A stretch of 12,504 nt of DNA from Elusimicrobia bacterium RIFCSPLOWO2_01_FULL_59_12 (GCA_001800075.1 MGUR01000005.1:1-12504), one strand, 5' to 3'; shown: positions 1 through 7,452, counted from the first letter of the stretch. The notes: a model not told the origin generated them from the letters alone. Numbers and translations are program-made.

Positions 1-261
1 TTTATCACCTACCTGTTGGCCAGCGACGCGGACGTGGAGATCACCGTCTACGATCTGCTGGGGTATCGCGTCATGCATTGGAGCTTCCCGGCGGGATCCT
101 TCGGCGGCCGGCAGGGCGCCAACACGGTGCCTCCGGGCGGCTGGGATGGGACCAGCGACTCCGGGCAGAAGGTCTCCAAAGGCGGCTATCTGGCCCAGAT
201 CAAAGCCAGCGGCGCGGCGGGGTCTGCTACAACCATTCGAAAGATCGGGATTATTCACTAA
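1..261 (+). CDS. C-terminal end of a secreted protein with a FlgD-Ig / T9SS-sorting-like domain (5' truncated)
   Basis: The reading frame is open from the first base and ends at TAA 259-261, so 86 C-terminal residues of a longer protein are visible. They fit the FlgD Ig-like/type A sorting domain pattern: a strand reading VEITVYDLLGYRV, a central GGWDGTSDSGQKVSKGGYL (WDG, then G..V..G.YL), and a final strand ending in KIGIIH. Domains of this type usually close large secreted or surface proteins in bacteria with PorV-type outer-membrane barrels, where they can act as export or attachment signals. The N-terminal part, and hence the function, lies outside the window. A stem-loop cluster begins 10 nt after the stop. 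The next gene encodes a PorV-type barrel, which fits an export link, but that link is inferred from position only. Confidence 0.85.
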   Translation, partial: FITYLLASDADVEITVYDLLGYRVMHWSFPAGSFGGRQGANTVPPGGWDGTSDSGQKVSKGGYLAQIKASGAAGSATTIRKIGIIH

Positions 262-271
262 AGCCTCCCCC

Positions 272-340
272 GGCCCTCATCGACGTCGATGAGGGCCCCC
301 CTCTGCTGTCAAAGGAGAGGGGGGACCGCCGGCAGGCGGT
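272..340. repeat. Cluster of three consecutive stem-loops downstream of the first gene
   Basis: Three hairpins lie end to end, starting 10 nt after the first stop codon. The first is a perfect 26-bp palindrome (272-297; each half begins or ends GGCCCTCATCGAC). The second pairs 296-304 with 316-324 (CCCCCCTCT/AGAGGGGGG). The third pairs 325-330 with 335-340 (ACCGCC/GGCGGT) around a GGCA loop. Hairpins one and two share bases 296-297. No T-run follows, so a standard intrinsic terminator is not supported. The cluster looks like a palindromic intergenic element that could stop transcription or stabilise the mRNA 3' end. Confidence 0.6.
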
Positions 341-509
341 GGGTGAGACTCTCCCCGACCCACTCACAGAATTGTGACAACCGGGGAAATCCCCTGAGTT
401 AGAAGAATTAACAAGGCGATGTAAAAACGTATCTATTTGCAGATACGTATTCTAGCACCAACGACCTTCCTTCGTTTCCTCCAACTTTCCTTAACCCCCG
501 GATAATTGG
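341..509. other. Intergenic stretch with one perfect 8-bp hairpin (427-448)
   Basis: No gene is supported here. The only clear structure is an inverted repeat, ACGTATCT at 427-434 and AGATACGT at 441-448, with a 6-nt loop. It is followed by ATTCTAG rather than a T-run, so it is either a weak terminator or an operator-like dyad lying about 60 nt upstream of the promoter. A GGGG-AAAT-CCCC mini-hairpin lies at 383-394. Confidence 0.4.
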
Positions 510-538
510 CTGGCATGCCTACCGCCATCCTTTATACT
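510..538 (+). promoter_or_regulatory. Sigma70-like promoter of the riboswitch leader
   Basis: A -10 hexamer TATACT (533-538, 5 of 6 matches to TATAAT) lies exactly 17 nt after CTGGCA (510-515, 4 of 6 matches to TTGACA). This predicts a transcript start near 545, about 25 nt before the c-di-GMP aptamer, which is where a riboswitch promoter should lie. The position relative to the aptamer is the main reason for confidence. Confidence 0.6.
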
Positions 539-570
539 TAGAGCGTCACACGGGGCGTATTCGTTTAAGA

Positions 571-660
571 CGGACGATAATGGCAAAACCAGCGAGAGCT
601 GGCGACGCAAAGCCTCCGGTCCTGAGTGCTGTTTTGGGATAGCGGGGTTACCGAAAGAGA
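571..660 (+). promoter_or_regulatory. Cyclic di-GMP-I riboswitch aptamer (GEMM-I)
   Basis: The hallmark blocks of the GEMM-I family occur in order. They are GGCAAAACC (582-590); a perfect P1b stem CCAGC/GCTGG (589-593/598-602) closed by a GNRA loop GAGA; GACGCAAAGCC (604-614); then CCGGTCC...GGGATAGCGGGGTTACCGA (616-654), forming the second arm and the AGCGGGGTTACC block. These are the most conserved parts of known c-di-GMP-I aptamers such as Vibrio cholerae Vc2. A605 sits where the adenosine that stacks between the ligand guanines is expected. An intrinsic terminator lies about 90 nt downstream, before the barrel-TPR coding region, which makes this a transcriptional switch. Outer boundaries are approximate because the closing P1 helix is not obvious. 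Confidence 0.93.
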
Positions 661-745
661 CAACTTGAATAGGACGAGCCACGTCTATCGGGTTCTGTTT
701 CGCGTGTTCTCCTTCGTGGAGAACGCCCGCCACACGTCAGGACGG

Positions 746-781
746 GCGAGCGACTGTAGTGTGTCGCTCGCGTTTCTTTTT
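746..781 (+). terminator. Intrinsic terminator (expression platform of the c-di-GMP riboswitch)
   Basis: A perfect 9-bp GC-rich stem pairs 746-754 (GCGAGCGAC) with 763-771 (GTCGCTCGC) around an 8-nt loop. It is followed by GTTTCTTTTT (772-781). Competing structures are visible upstream: a 9-bp hairpin 704-712/718-726 with a UUCG-like loop, and 724-729 (CGCCCG) able to pair with 743-748 (CGGGCG), which would invade the foot of the terminator. CACAC 731-735 could also pair with GTGTG 759-763. Such mutually exclusive helices are what a transcriptional on/off switch needs. The sequence alone does not say whether c-di-GMP turns the gene on or off. Confidence 0.85.
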
Positions 782-2332
782 GTGTTGATAACGCGGGCCT
801 TTCTGCTCTGTGCCTCCCCCGCCTACGGGTCCGGCGGGCAGGTCGGCGAATTTCTCTACTACGGCTCCGGCGCCCGGGCCTTGGCCATGGGCGGCGCGTT
901 CACCGCAATCTCCGACGATGCCAGCGCCGCCTACTGGAACCCCGCCGGCATGTCCCAGCTTCTCCGCAAAGAGCTTACCCTGATGCAATCCACCCTGTTC
1001 GCCGACACGAAATTGGACTATTACTCCTACGTTCACCCCTCGAAAAAAGGCGGCAGCGCCTGGGGCTTGAGCATGACCAAATTGGGCAGCGCCGGCTTTG
1101 AGAAGGTCGAAGCGACGATCGATCCGGCGACCCAGACCTACACCAACGTGGAAACCGTCGGGACCTTCGGCGTCGAAGAATCGGCCCTGAGCTGGGCGTA
1201 TGGACGGAAAGTGGTGGACCGCGTGGCGATCGGGACGGCGATCCGCAAGGTGACCCGGAGCGTGGATACGTCTTCGGATGAGTCGATGCTGGCGGACCTG
1301 GGCGTCCTGCTGAATTCGAAATCGAGCGACCGGCGCGTCGGATTCACGATTCGCAACGTCTATTCCCAGATTTCCGGGGAGACCGACGATAAATACCCCC
1401 TGGTCCTGCGCCTGGGGGTGTCCGACCAGTTCTTCAAAAAACGCCTGCTGATGGGCGCCGACCTGGACAAGAACATGGACTCGGAAATGGGGTATCACGT
1501 AGGCGGCGAGTTCGGCTTCACCAAACGCTTCAAGGGCCGATTCGGCGTTCAGGGCAGCCAGGGCGAGGGCCTGCGGGAAACCGATGTGGGATTTGGCTAT
1601 GGCTGGAAAAGCTTCATTTTTGATTATTCCATCGGCCTGGCGGAACTGGGGACGACGTCGCGCATTTCCATCACGCTGAAATTCGGCCGCTCGGTGCTGG
1701 AACGCCGCGAAGAAAACGTGCAGAAGATCGTGCAGAAAGCCTTCCAGGCGGCGCAGGGCGGTAATTTCCTGGTGGTCTCCGAGCAGCTCCAGGCGGCGCA
1801 GGATCTCGATCCGGCGGACAAGAACGTCCAGGTTCTCGTCGAGAAATTCCAGAAGGTCGTCAGCGCGGTGCCAAGCGCCATGGGCGGCGAGGAAGCCGCG
1901 ACGATGACCCGCCAGGGCGTGCTGGCCTACGCCAACAATGACCTGAAGACGGCGGTGGGCGCCCTGCGGCAGGCCTACTATAAAGATCCGCGCAATGAGA
2001 AACTGCTCTCGCTCCTCAATAAAGTGGAGGCCGAAGCCAATATGGAGAAGACCGAGCCTCCGAAGGGGCCTGAGCTGTTCACCCCGATCGATCAGAAGGT
2101 CTTCGACGCCCGCCAGGCGATTCTCGAAGGCAAATACGACGTCGCGATCAAGAAGTGCCAGGACATCATGGACCTGAACCCGAACGACAGCACGGCGATG
2201 AAGATCATGGGTTCGGCCTTCTTCTTGCTGGACGACCATACGCGCGCCCGGAAACTCTGGTCCCGCGTGCTGGAGATTGACCCGAATGACAAGGAAATAC
2301 CCGAGTTCCTCAAACAGCTTCGCCCGGAGTAA
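782..2332 (+). CDS. PorV/UPF0164-type outer-membrane beta-barrel protein with C-terminal TPR repeats
   Basis: Numbered from GTG 782 the protein has 516 residues. A short hydrophobic signal-like start (TRAFLLCASPAYG) is followed by the family signature GARALAMGGAF (about 30-40), then SDDASAAYWNPAGM around 43-57. Alternating strands run to about residue 300, typical of PorV/PorQ/UPF0164 barrels, known as outer-membrane proteins and, for PorV, as a shuttle in type IX secretion. From about 305 to the end the chain is helical with TPR-like units, the last two clear: EGKYDVAIKKCQDIMDLNPN and DDHTRARKLWSRVLEIDPND. The tail may dock partner proteins. The frame is open back to 626, but that part is riboswitch and terminator. 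GTG 782 is the first in-frame start after the terminator; TTG 785, GTG 761 and GTG 716 remain possible, and none has a good Shine-Dalgarno site. Control by c-di-GMP is strongly suggested by the leader. Confidence 0.92.
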   Translation: MLITRAFLLCASPAYGSGGQVGEFLYYGSGARALAMGGAFTAISDDASAAYWNPAGMSQLLRKELTLMQSTLFADTKLDYYSYVHPSKKGGSAWGLSMTKLGSAGFEKVEATIDPATQTYTNVETVGTFGVEESALSWAYGRKVVDRVAIGTAIRKVTRSVDTSSDESMLADLGVLLNSKSSDRRVGFTIRNVYSQISGETDDKYPLVLRLGVSDQFFKKRLLMGADLDKNMDSEMGYHVGGEFGFTKRFKGRFGVQGSQGEGLRETDVGFGYGWKSFIFDYSIGLAELGTTSRISITLKFGRSVLERREENVQKIVQKAFQAAQGGNFLVVSEQLQAAQDLDPADKNVQVLVEKFQKVVSAVPSAMGGEEAATMTRQGVLAYANNDLKTAVGALRQAYYKDPRNEKLLSLLNKVEAEANMEKTEPPKGPELFTPIDQKVFDARQAILEGKYDVAIKKCQDIMDLNPNDSTAMKIMGSAFFLLDDHTRARKLWSRVLEIDPNDKEIPEFLKQLRPE

Positions 2333-2454
2333 TAAAACGGCCCGTCGAGAGACTGGAACACCTCTATTTGTAGGCCTAATTCAAACATCATGGCTGAACA
2401 GCTCATTTGTAAATAAAGCCTTGAAAGTGCGTGAATTTAGGATAAACCTTTGTT
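2333..2454. other. Unique intergenic segment between the barrel gene and repeat copy A
   Basis: About 120 nt of AT-richer sequence with no gene. There is an imperfect direct repeat (ACACCTCTATTTGTAG near 2357 and ACAGCTCATTTGTAAA near 2398). A possible -35 TTGAAA at 2421 lacks a convincing -10 at the right distance. A promoter for the coiled-coil cluster could lie here but cannot be asserted. Confidence 0.3.
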
Positions 2455-2560
2455 GTCATTCCCGCGAAAGCGGGAATCCAAAGATTCTAGACCCCCGCCC
2501 TCCACACGACCGGGCGGGCGCGCCGGCAGTGTGGCGTGCGCGCTTCCGCGGGGGTGACGA
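2455..2560 (+). repeat. Interspersed palindromic repeat, copy A
   Basis: The element opens with GTCATTCCCGC and closes with GCGGGGGTGAC, which are inverted versions of each other. The left end folds as ATTCCCGC-GAAA-GCGGGAAT (2458-2477, perfect 8-bp stem). The interior (about 2494-2548) holds CCACAC...GTGTGG and GC-rich dyads. The right two-thirds match copy C (11656-11776) with about 4 differences in about 67 nt. The gene for the giant coiled-coil protein starts 15 nt after it. Confidence 0.85.
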
Positions 2561-2562
2561 AT

Positions 2563-2570
2563 GGAAGAGA
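2563..2570 (+). promoter_or_regulatory. Shine-Dalgarno site deciding the start of the giant coiled-coil gene
   Basis: GGAAGAGA lies 4-7 nt before ATG 2575. It supports that start over an upstream in-frame start at 2536, which would place the N-terminus inside the intergenic repeat. Confidence 0.7.
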
Positions 2571-2574
2571 GATA

Positions 2575-5500
2575 ATGTCCATATCTGACAAGCTGCGATC
2601 CTTCTGGGATAACAAAAAGGACGACGATAATCCGGGACGCGGCGACGCGTCTTCCAAAAAGCCGCCATCCAAACCCGACCCGTTGAATAACCCCTCGACC
2701 CCCCCTGCCGCTTCCAAGGGCAATAGCCGGCAAGAACCGCAGCAGGTTTACGAACAAGAGAAAAAAGAAAATGAAAACAAGTTCAGCGCGCGCGATAAGG
2801 AAATCCAGGACGTGCGCGCAAGCCTCGACAAGCTCGATTTAGAAGGGAAAAGCCGCCGCGAAGAGCATTTGCAAACATCCCAGATGCTGCGCATGGACGC
2901 GGAACGCGAGATCAAATATCTGGAACGCAAACTTCAAGAAGACGGCGCGGCCTGGTCGAAGCAGCTCTCCGATCGGGAAAAAGCGCTGGAACAAGCGGCG
3001 CAGCTCACCGAAACCGGCAATCTCGAAAAGAAGGCCGCTTGCGATAATCAGACGAAGGAACGTCAGGAAGCGGTCATGGCTACGGAGGCCGCCCTGCGCG
3101 AACAGCAGGCGAAGCTGGCTCAGGAACGACAGAAATGGCAGGACCTGCTGCGCACGAAGGATTCGGAACTGGTGGGGCTCCGGCAGGAGCTGTCGCGCCG
3201 TGAAAACGCTTTAGAGGATGAGCTGAAGTCCCAGGAGACCCAGCAAAAAGCCGCCAAAGAGCTGTGGGAAACCCGCCTGAGGGAACTGGAGAAACAGTGG
3301 GCGGACAAGCGCAAGGCGTGGGAAGAGGCCATGAAAGCGACCGAGGACGAGCGCCTCCGTCTGCACAACACATTTCAGGAGCGTCAAGCAGCGTGGCAGC
3401 TGGAGCAGGAGCACCGCCTCCAGGAGATCGCCCGGCGCGAGGAACGGGCCGCCGAAAAGCTGGCGGCCCTCCAGGCACATTTCAACAAAGAAGCCCAGAC
3501 CTGGAAGCAGATGGTGCAGACGCGGGAGGAGCAGGTCAAGGAATACCGCGTGAAGCTCCTTCTCTCCGAAACAGACGCCAAGGGGCGCGCCGAGCAGGCG
3601 CAGAGAGTTTTTCAGGAAAAAGTCGTTTCCATCGCCCAGCAGGTGCAGACCCTGCAGGGACAGTTGAACGAAGAGCAGATGACGTGGCGCAAAGCGTTGG
3701 AGGCGAAGGAGTATGAGGTCGCCGCCATCAAAGACCAGGTGCAAAGCAAGCTGCGTCAGCTGGAGTCCGAGCACGCGCAGAAGATGTCCGCGATGACGGC
3801 GCAGAAGGAAAGCCTGAACGCGGAGCTCCAGACATTGAAAGCCCAGCAAAAGGAACAGCAGCAAACCGCTGAGGAACGGCTGCAGCGGCTGAAGACCGAG
3901 CAAACCACCCTGGAGACGGCCGCGCAGCAGCGCCAATCCTCAATTCAGAAAGCTGCCGATCAAGAGACGCTGCGCCTGCAGGGGGAAATCCAAAAACTGG
4001 AATTCCAGAAAGACACGACCGATAAAGAGGTGCAGGCCCTTCGCCAAAAAGCGCAGGAAGAACTCAAGCAGAAGGATGATTTGCTCAAAGCGGCGCAGGC
4101 CACGATGAACGAGCAGGAGGCCGCGCTGCGGCTTCGCTACTCGCCCGATGAAGAAACGCTGTCCCGCCAGGCGGATGCGCTCAAAATCCGTTACCGCGCG
4201 CTGGAGCGGGAAATCGCCAAGACGCGCGAGAGCCTGGAGCGCATTGAAAAAGAGCACGCGGCCGCCGTCACCGCGCTGAAAGCAGACAGCCAGGCCAAGG
4301 AAGCCGCTCTGGAGCAGCAGTGCGAGGATCAGCTGGAGAAACTGAAAAGGCGGCTCGATGAGCGCAAGATTTCGCTGGACGCGTTCGCGCTGATGAAAAA
4401 AGAAGAGGAAACCCGCCTTCAAACGCAGCTGCGCGCCAAGGAAAAGGAACGCACGGACCTCACCGCCCGATTGGCCGACCTCCCCAAGCTTGCGGAAGAG
4501 GAACTGAAGAAAAAGCGCGAGACCGCCAAAAAAGAAATCGACGTCTATCAGAAACAAGTCGAAACCGCCGAGAGTCAGCTGGCGCAGGCGCGCGAGCAAA
4601 CGAAGAGTTCCATCCAGACGAAAGCGTCCCAGCTGGCCGCGCTGCGCCAGTCCCTGGAAGCCAAACAGAAGGAGCTCGCGACGGCCCTCCGGACGCAAGA
4701 GCAGATCTGGGCATCCGAGCGCGCGTCGATCGAAAAGCAGATGACGGCCGCCCAGTTCGAGATGGATCGCATACGCACGCACTGGCAGGCGGAGATTGCC
4801 AAAAAAGAACAAGAAACCAAGGCCCTGGAAGAGGAGATACGCCGCCAGGAAACACTGCATCGGCAGGCCTTGGCGCACGAAGAGAAAGTGTTGAGCGACC
4901 AGATGGCTCCTTTGGAAAAGCAGCGTCAAGACCTCACTCAGATTTTGGAGCGCGAGCAGCAGGAGCACGAACAGAAGATTCGCGATTTTGAGAAACAGCG
5001 GCAAGACCTTCAAGCCTCGATTCAACAGACGGTGGACCAGGGCCATGCCGATGAGAAGGCCCAGGAGGTCAAGTTCCGTGAAGACCGGGCCCGCTTCAAG
5101 GCGAAAAATGACGGCCTCACCTCGGAGCAGGAAGCCGTTGCGTTGGAGTCCAAGGCCGCGCTCGGCGACAAGGGCATCCAAATTGAACAGCTGGAAGAAC
5201 AGCTCCGGCAGCAGGCGGTGGCCCACGAGGCCCGCAAGCGGGAATTGATTCACAGCGCAACGGTGAAGTCCCGCACGCTGCAGGACATGCTGCATCAGCT
5301 TGAAACGGAGCTGAAGACGGGCCGCGAGGTTTTTCCCCGGGAGCTCCACGCCAAAGAGGAACTGCTCGGGCAGTTGAACCAGGAGCTGGTCAAAGAACAG
5401 ACCCGGCACCAACAGACGCTGGCCCGGTATGACCGGGCGCTTCACACCCTGGCGCGCCGAGGGCACGCGAAGGAAGAAGCGCTCAGGGTGCAGCTGGAGC

Positions 5501-7443
5501 GATTGAAGGAAGAATGGTCCAAGAAGCTGGCGGCTCGCGATTCCGAAAGCGCGGCGCTGCAGTCCGATCTGATGGCCAAGGAAGCGGAACGTCAGGGCGA
5601 ACTGGAACGTCTGGCGAAGCAGTTTGCCGAAGAACGGTTTCAGATGGAAAAAAGCAAGGAAGAGCTGGAATGGAAGCTGAAAGATCATAAGGAAGTCTCG
5701 GAGCGTCAGCTGGCCGGCCGGCAGAAAGAAATCCATTTCATCGAAAGTGAAGTCCATCGCGTCAAAACCCAGCGCGAACAGCAGATGGCCCAGAAGGCCG
5801 CCGGGTTTGACGCTGAAAAGCAGAAGATCCAGTCCACGCTGACCGCCCTGCAGACGCAGATCGAAGAAGAACGCACCGCCCACGAAGCCTCGGTGGCCGC
5901 CAAGGAGCGTGAGCTCCAGGCCATGATCGCCAAGTCCAAGAAACAGCTCACCCTTTTAGGCGAGGAGTTTAATCAGAAAGTCGGGTCCTGGCGCTCGACC
6001 AACGAGGCCCTGAAAGCCCAGGTTGAACAGCTCAAGCAGCACTGGGCGCAGGCGCAGGACCACTGGGACGCCCTGCGAAAGGAAAAATCCAACGAGCTCA
6101 GCGCGCTCCGCCAGGAGCTCAGCCAGTGGGAAGTTCGATTACAAAGCGATGTGCAGACCTTGGAACGGACCCATGAGCAGGATCGCCAGATCATTTTGAA
6201 CCAGCTCCGCAAGAAAGAGAAGGAATTGGAAGAAGCGCAGGTGCTTTTCGCTCGCCGTCTGGCGGACAAGGAGGAGGACCTCAACCGTTCGATGGAGGAG
6301 ATCCGTCAGCGCGAGTCCGGATCCGAGGCGCAGTGGCGCAGTTCGCTGGATCAGTGGCAGACCGACAAGCAAAATTTGGACCAGGAAAAAGCCCGCCTGG
6401 AGCAGGAACTGGTCCAGCTTCAGAGCCGCACGCAGCGCGAACTTCGGGAGATGGAAGAGGCCATCGCGCGCCTGCGCGTGGAAGTCACGTTCAAAGAATC
6501 CCAGACCCAGGCCCAGCAGGAACATTTGCGAAGCGAGCATGACAAAGAGCTGCAGCCGCTGCGAGATCAGGCCGCCTCGGCGACTGCCCGTCTTCAGCAG
6601 GAAAAGGCGGCTTGGGAATCTCAACTGCTCTCCAAGGAGAACGATATCAAGGTGCTGAAGGCGCGCCTGGCCTGGCGGGACAAACGGTTGAAGGACGAGA
6701 TCGCCCGCCGGGAAAAAGAGATGGCCGGTTTGCAGCAATCCGCCGCGGCCGAGCTGAAGAAAGTGCGTGCCCGTTATGAGGCGGATAAACAGCGCCTGGA
6801 GGGCCAGATCAAGGAGCGTCGGAACAGCCTGTCGGCGTTGGAATCCCAGCAAGGCAAGCACCGGCAGCATCAGGCGGGCAGCGAGGCGCAGGTGAAACAA
6901 TCCCTCCAGACCCACCGCCGCCATCTCGAGGAGAGCATCCATCAGTTGGAAGCGCAGCACGCCGAGATGAAAAACCATTATGAAGCGCTCCTGCATGAAA
7001 AGGAATCCACGTTCGCCGACCTCGAGGCGGGGCTGAAGATCCGGGACATTCAGCTGGAAGAAACCCGGCAAAAGGCGCGGACGGCCGGCGGGCAACTGCG
7101 CAGAGAGCTCGAAACGATTCAACAGCTTCAACAGACGGCGGGTCCGACCAAGGGCAGCCGGTTGGCGCCGGTGTGGGCTATTTTTGAGCAGGGCATCCAC
7201 CATTACAAAGCGGAGCATTGGGCGGCGGCGGCTGAGCTTTTCCAGGACTGTGTCCGGCAAGATCCGACGTGGAGCGCCGCCTATCAGTATCTCGCCCTTG
7301 TTTTTCATGCAATGGGTCAAGAGGCCGAGGCGGCCTGGGCGGCCGAACAGGCGATGGCCAAAGATCCGGAGAACGCCCGGCTCGCCGCATGGGCGAACAA
7401 AGTGCGGGCCTCACTAGACAGGAAGCAGCCCCCGGCTGCATAG
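2575..7443 (+). CDS. Giant coiled-coil protein (1622 aa) with 24 exact 61-residue repeats and C-terminal TPRs
   Basis: No named family is recognised. Residues 1-65 are short, polar and Pro/Lys/Asp-rich after a possibly amphipathic start (MSISDKLRSFW). Residues 66-1529 form one very long coiled coil. Residues 1531-1615 hold about two TPRs (EHWAAAAELFQDCVRQDPTW and MGQEAEAAWAAEQAMAKDPE). There is no signal peptide, membrane segment or P-loop, so it is not an SMC/Rad50 ATPase and should be cytoplasmic. The rod is built of 24 in-phase 61-residue units (separate entry). At about 0.148 nm rise per residue the rod would be about 217 nm long, enough to act as a spacer, scaffold or filament. The TPRs probably bind a partner protein. 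It is first of four closely packed genes; the next starts 9 nt after its stop. The function is unknown; a cytoskeletal or structural role is inference. Confidence 0.95.
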   Translation: MSISDKLRSFWDNKKDDDNPGRGDASSKKPPSKPDPLNNPSTPPAASKGNSRQEPQQVYEQEKKENENKFSARDKEIQDVRASLDKLDLEGKSRREEHLQTSQMLRMDAEREIKYLERKLQEDGAAWSKQLSDREKALEQAAQLTETGNLEKKAACDNQTKERQEAVMATEAALREQQAKLAQERQKWQDLLRTKDSELVGLRQELSRRENALEDELKSQETQQKAAKELWETRLRELEKQWADKRKAWEEAMKATEDERLRLHNTFQERQAAWQLEQEHRLQEIARREERAAEKLAALQAHFNKEAQTWKQMVQTREEQVKEYRVKLLLSETDAKGRAEQAQRVFQEKVVSIAQQVQTLQGQLNEEQMTWRKALEAKEYEVAAIKDQVQSKLRQLESEHAQKMSAMTAQKESLNAELQTLKAQQKEQQQTAEERLQRLKTEQTTLETAAQQRQSSIQKAADQETLRLQGEIQKLEFQKDTTDKEVQALRQKAQEELKQKDDLLKAAQATMNEQEAALRLRYSPDEETLSRQADALKIRYRALEREIAKTRESLERIEKEHAAAVTALKADSQAKEAALEQQCEDQLEKLKRRLDERKISLDAFALMKKEEETRLQTQLRAKEKERTDLTARLADLPKLAEEELKKKRETAKKEIDVYQKQVETAESQLAQAREQTKSSIQTKASQLAALRQSLEAKQKELATALRTQEQIWASERASIEKQMTAAQFEMDRIRTHWQAEIAKKEQETKALEEEIRRQETLHRQALAHEEKVLSDQMAPLEKQRQDLTQILEREQQEHEQKIRDFEKQRQDLQASIQQTVDQGHADEKAQEVKFREDRARFKAKNDGLTSEQEAVALESKAALGDKGIQIEQLEEQLRQQAVAHEARKRELIHSATVKSRTLQDMLHQLETELKTGREVFPRELHAKEELLGQLNQELVKEQTRHQQTLARYDRALHTLARRGHAKEEALRVQLERLKEEWSKKLAARDSESAALQSDLMAKEAERQGELERLAKQFAEERFQMEKSKEELEWKLKDHKEVSERQLAGRQKEIHFIESEVHRVKTQREQQMAQKAAGFDAEKQKIQSTLTALQTQIEEERTAHEASVAAKERELQAMIAKSKKQLTLLGEEFNQKVGSWRSTNEALKAQVEQLKQHWAQAQDHWDALRKEKSNELSALRQELSQWEVRLQSDVQTLERTHEQDRQIILNQLRKKEKELEEAQVLFARRLADKEEDLNRSMEEIRQRESGSEAQWRSSLDQWQTDKQNLDQEKARLEQELVQLQSRTQRELREMEEAIARLRVEVTFKESQTQAQQEHLRSEHDKELQPLRDQAASATARLQQEKAAWESQLLSKENDIKVLKARLAWRDKRLKDEIARREKEMAGLQQSAAAELKKVRARYEADKQRLEGQIKERRNSLSALESQQGKHRQHQAGSEAQVKQSLQTHRRHLEESIHQLEAQHAEMKNHYEALLHEKESTFADLEAGLKIRDIQLEETRQKARTAGGQLRRELETIQQLQQTAGPTKGSRLAPVWAIFEQGIHHYKAEHWAAAAELFQDCVRQDPTWSAAYQYLALVFHAMGQEAEAAWAAEQAMAKDPENARLAAWANKVRASLDRKQPPAA
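2770..7161 (+). repeat. 24 tandem, in-frame 183-nt (61-residue) coding repeats
   Basis: Numbering the protein from ATG 2575, a repeat motif starts at residue 66 and recurs at every +61: 127, 188, 249, 310, 371 and so on to 1469. The pattern is aromatic or hydrophobic at 0, L/I/V/M at +4, K/R at +7, D/E at +8, E at +10, L/I at +11, L/I/M at +14 and L/I/V at +18. A second hydrophobic ladder falls near +43, +47, +50 and +54. Tryptophan fills position 0 at 127, 188, 249, 310, 371, 737, 981, 1164 and 1347; F, Y, H, L, A, S, T or N fill the others. The units at 432, 554 and 798 match less well. No insertion or deletion breaks the phase. The DNA copies are too diverged to look like tandem repeats at nucleotide level. 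Confidence 0.93.
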
Positions 7444-7452
7444 GAGACTCCC

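Noticed and set aside
427..448. Intrinsic terminator of the first gene
   Set aside because: The 8-bp stem is AT-rich and followed by ATTCTAG, not a T-run, so it is kept only as an unexplained dyad.
2421..2448. Promoter upstream of the coiled-coil cluster (TTGAAA ... GATAAA)
   Set aside because: Spacing between the boxes is about 14 nt and the -10 match is weak, so it is not listed as a promoter.
2455..2560. CRISPR or tRNA-like structure in the palindromic intergenic regions
   Set aside because: Copies are kilobases apart with no regular spacers, and the fold is terminal inverted repeats, not a cloverleaf.
2536..2574. Upstream in-frame start of the giant coiled-coil gene at 2536
   Set aside because: It lies within the mobile-type repeat and lacks a Shine-Dalgarno site, while ATG 2575 has GGAAGAGA at a suitable distance.
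3940..5883. 647-codon open frame on the minus strand, and similar long antisense frames at 737-2239, 6139-7320 and 7840-9429
   Set aside because: These are antisense shadows of Glu/Lys/Gln/Leu-rich coding sequence. They read as Leu/Phe-rich low-complexity protein without domains and lie fully within well-supported + strand genes.
2575..7443. SMC/Rad50, myosin or kinesin-like identity for the giant coiled-coil gene
   Set aside because: No Walker A/B, signature motif, hinge or motor domain is visible at either end. Resemblance to such proteins would come only from coiled-coil composition.
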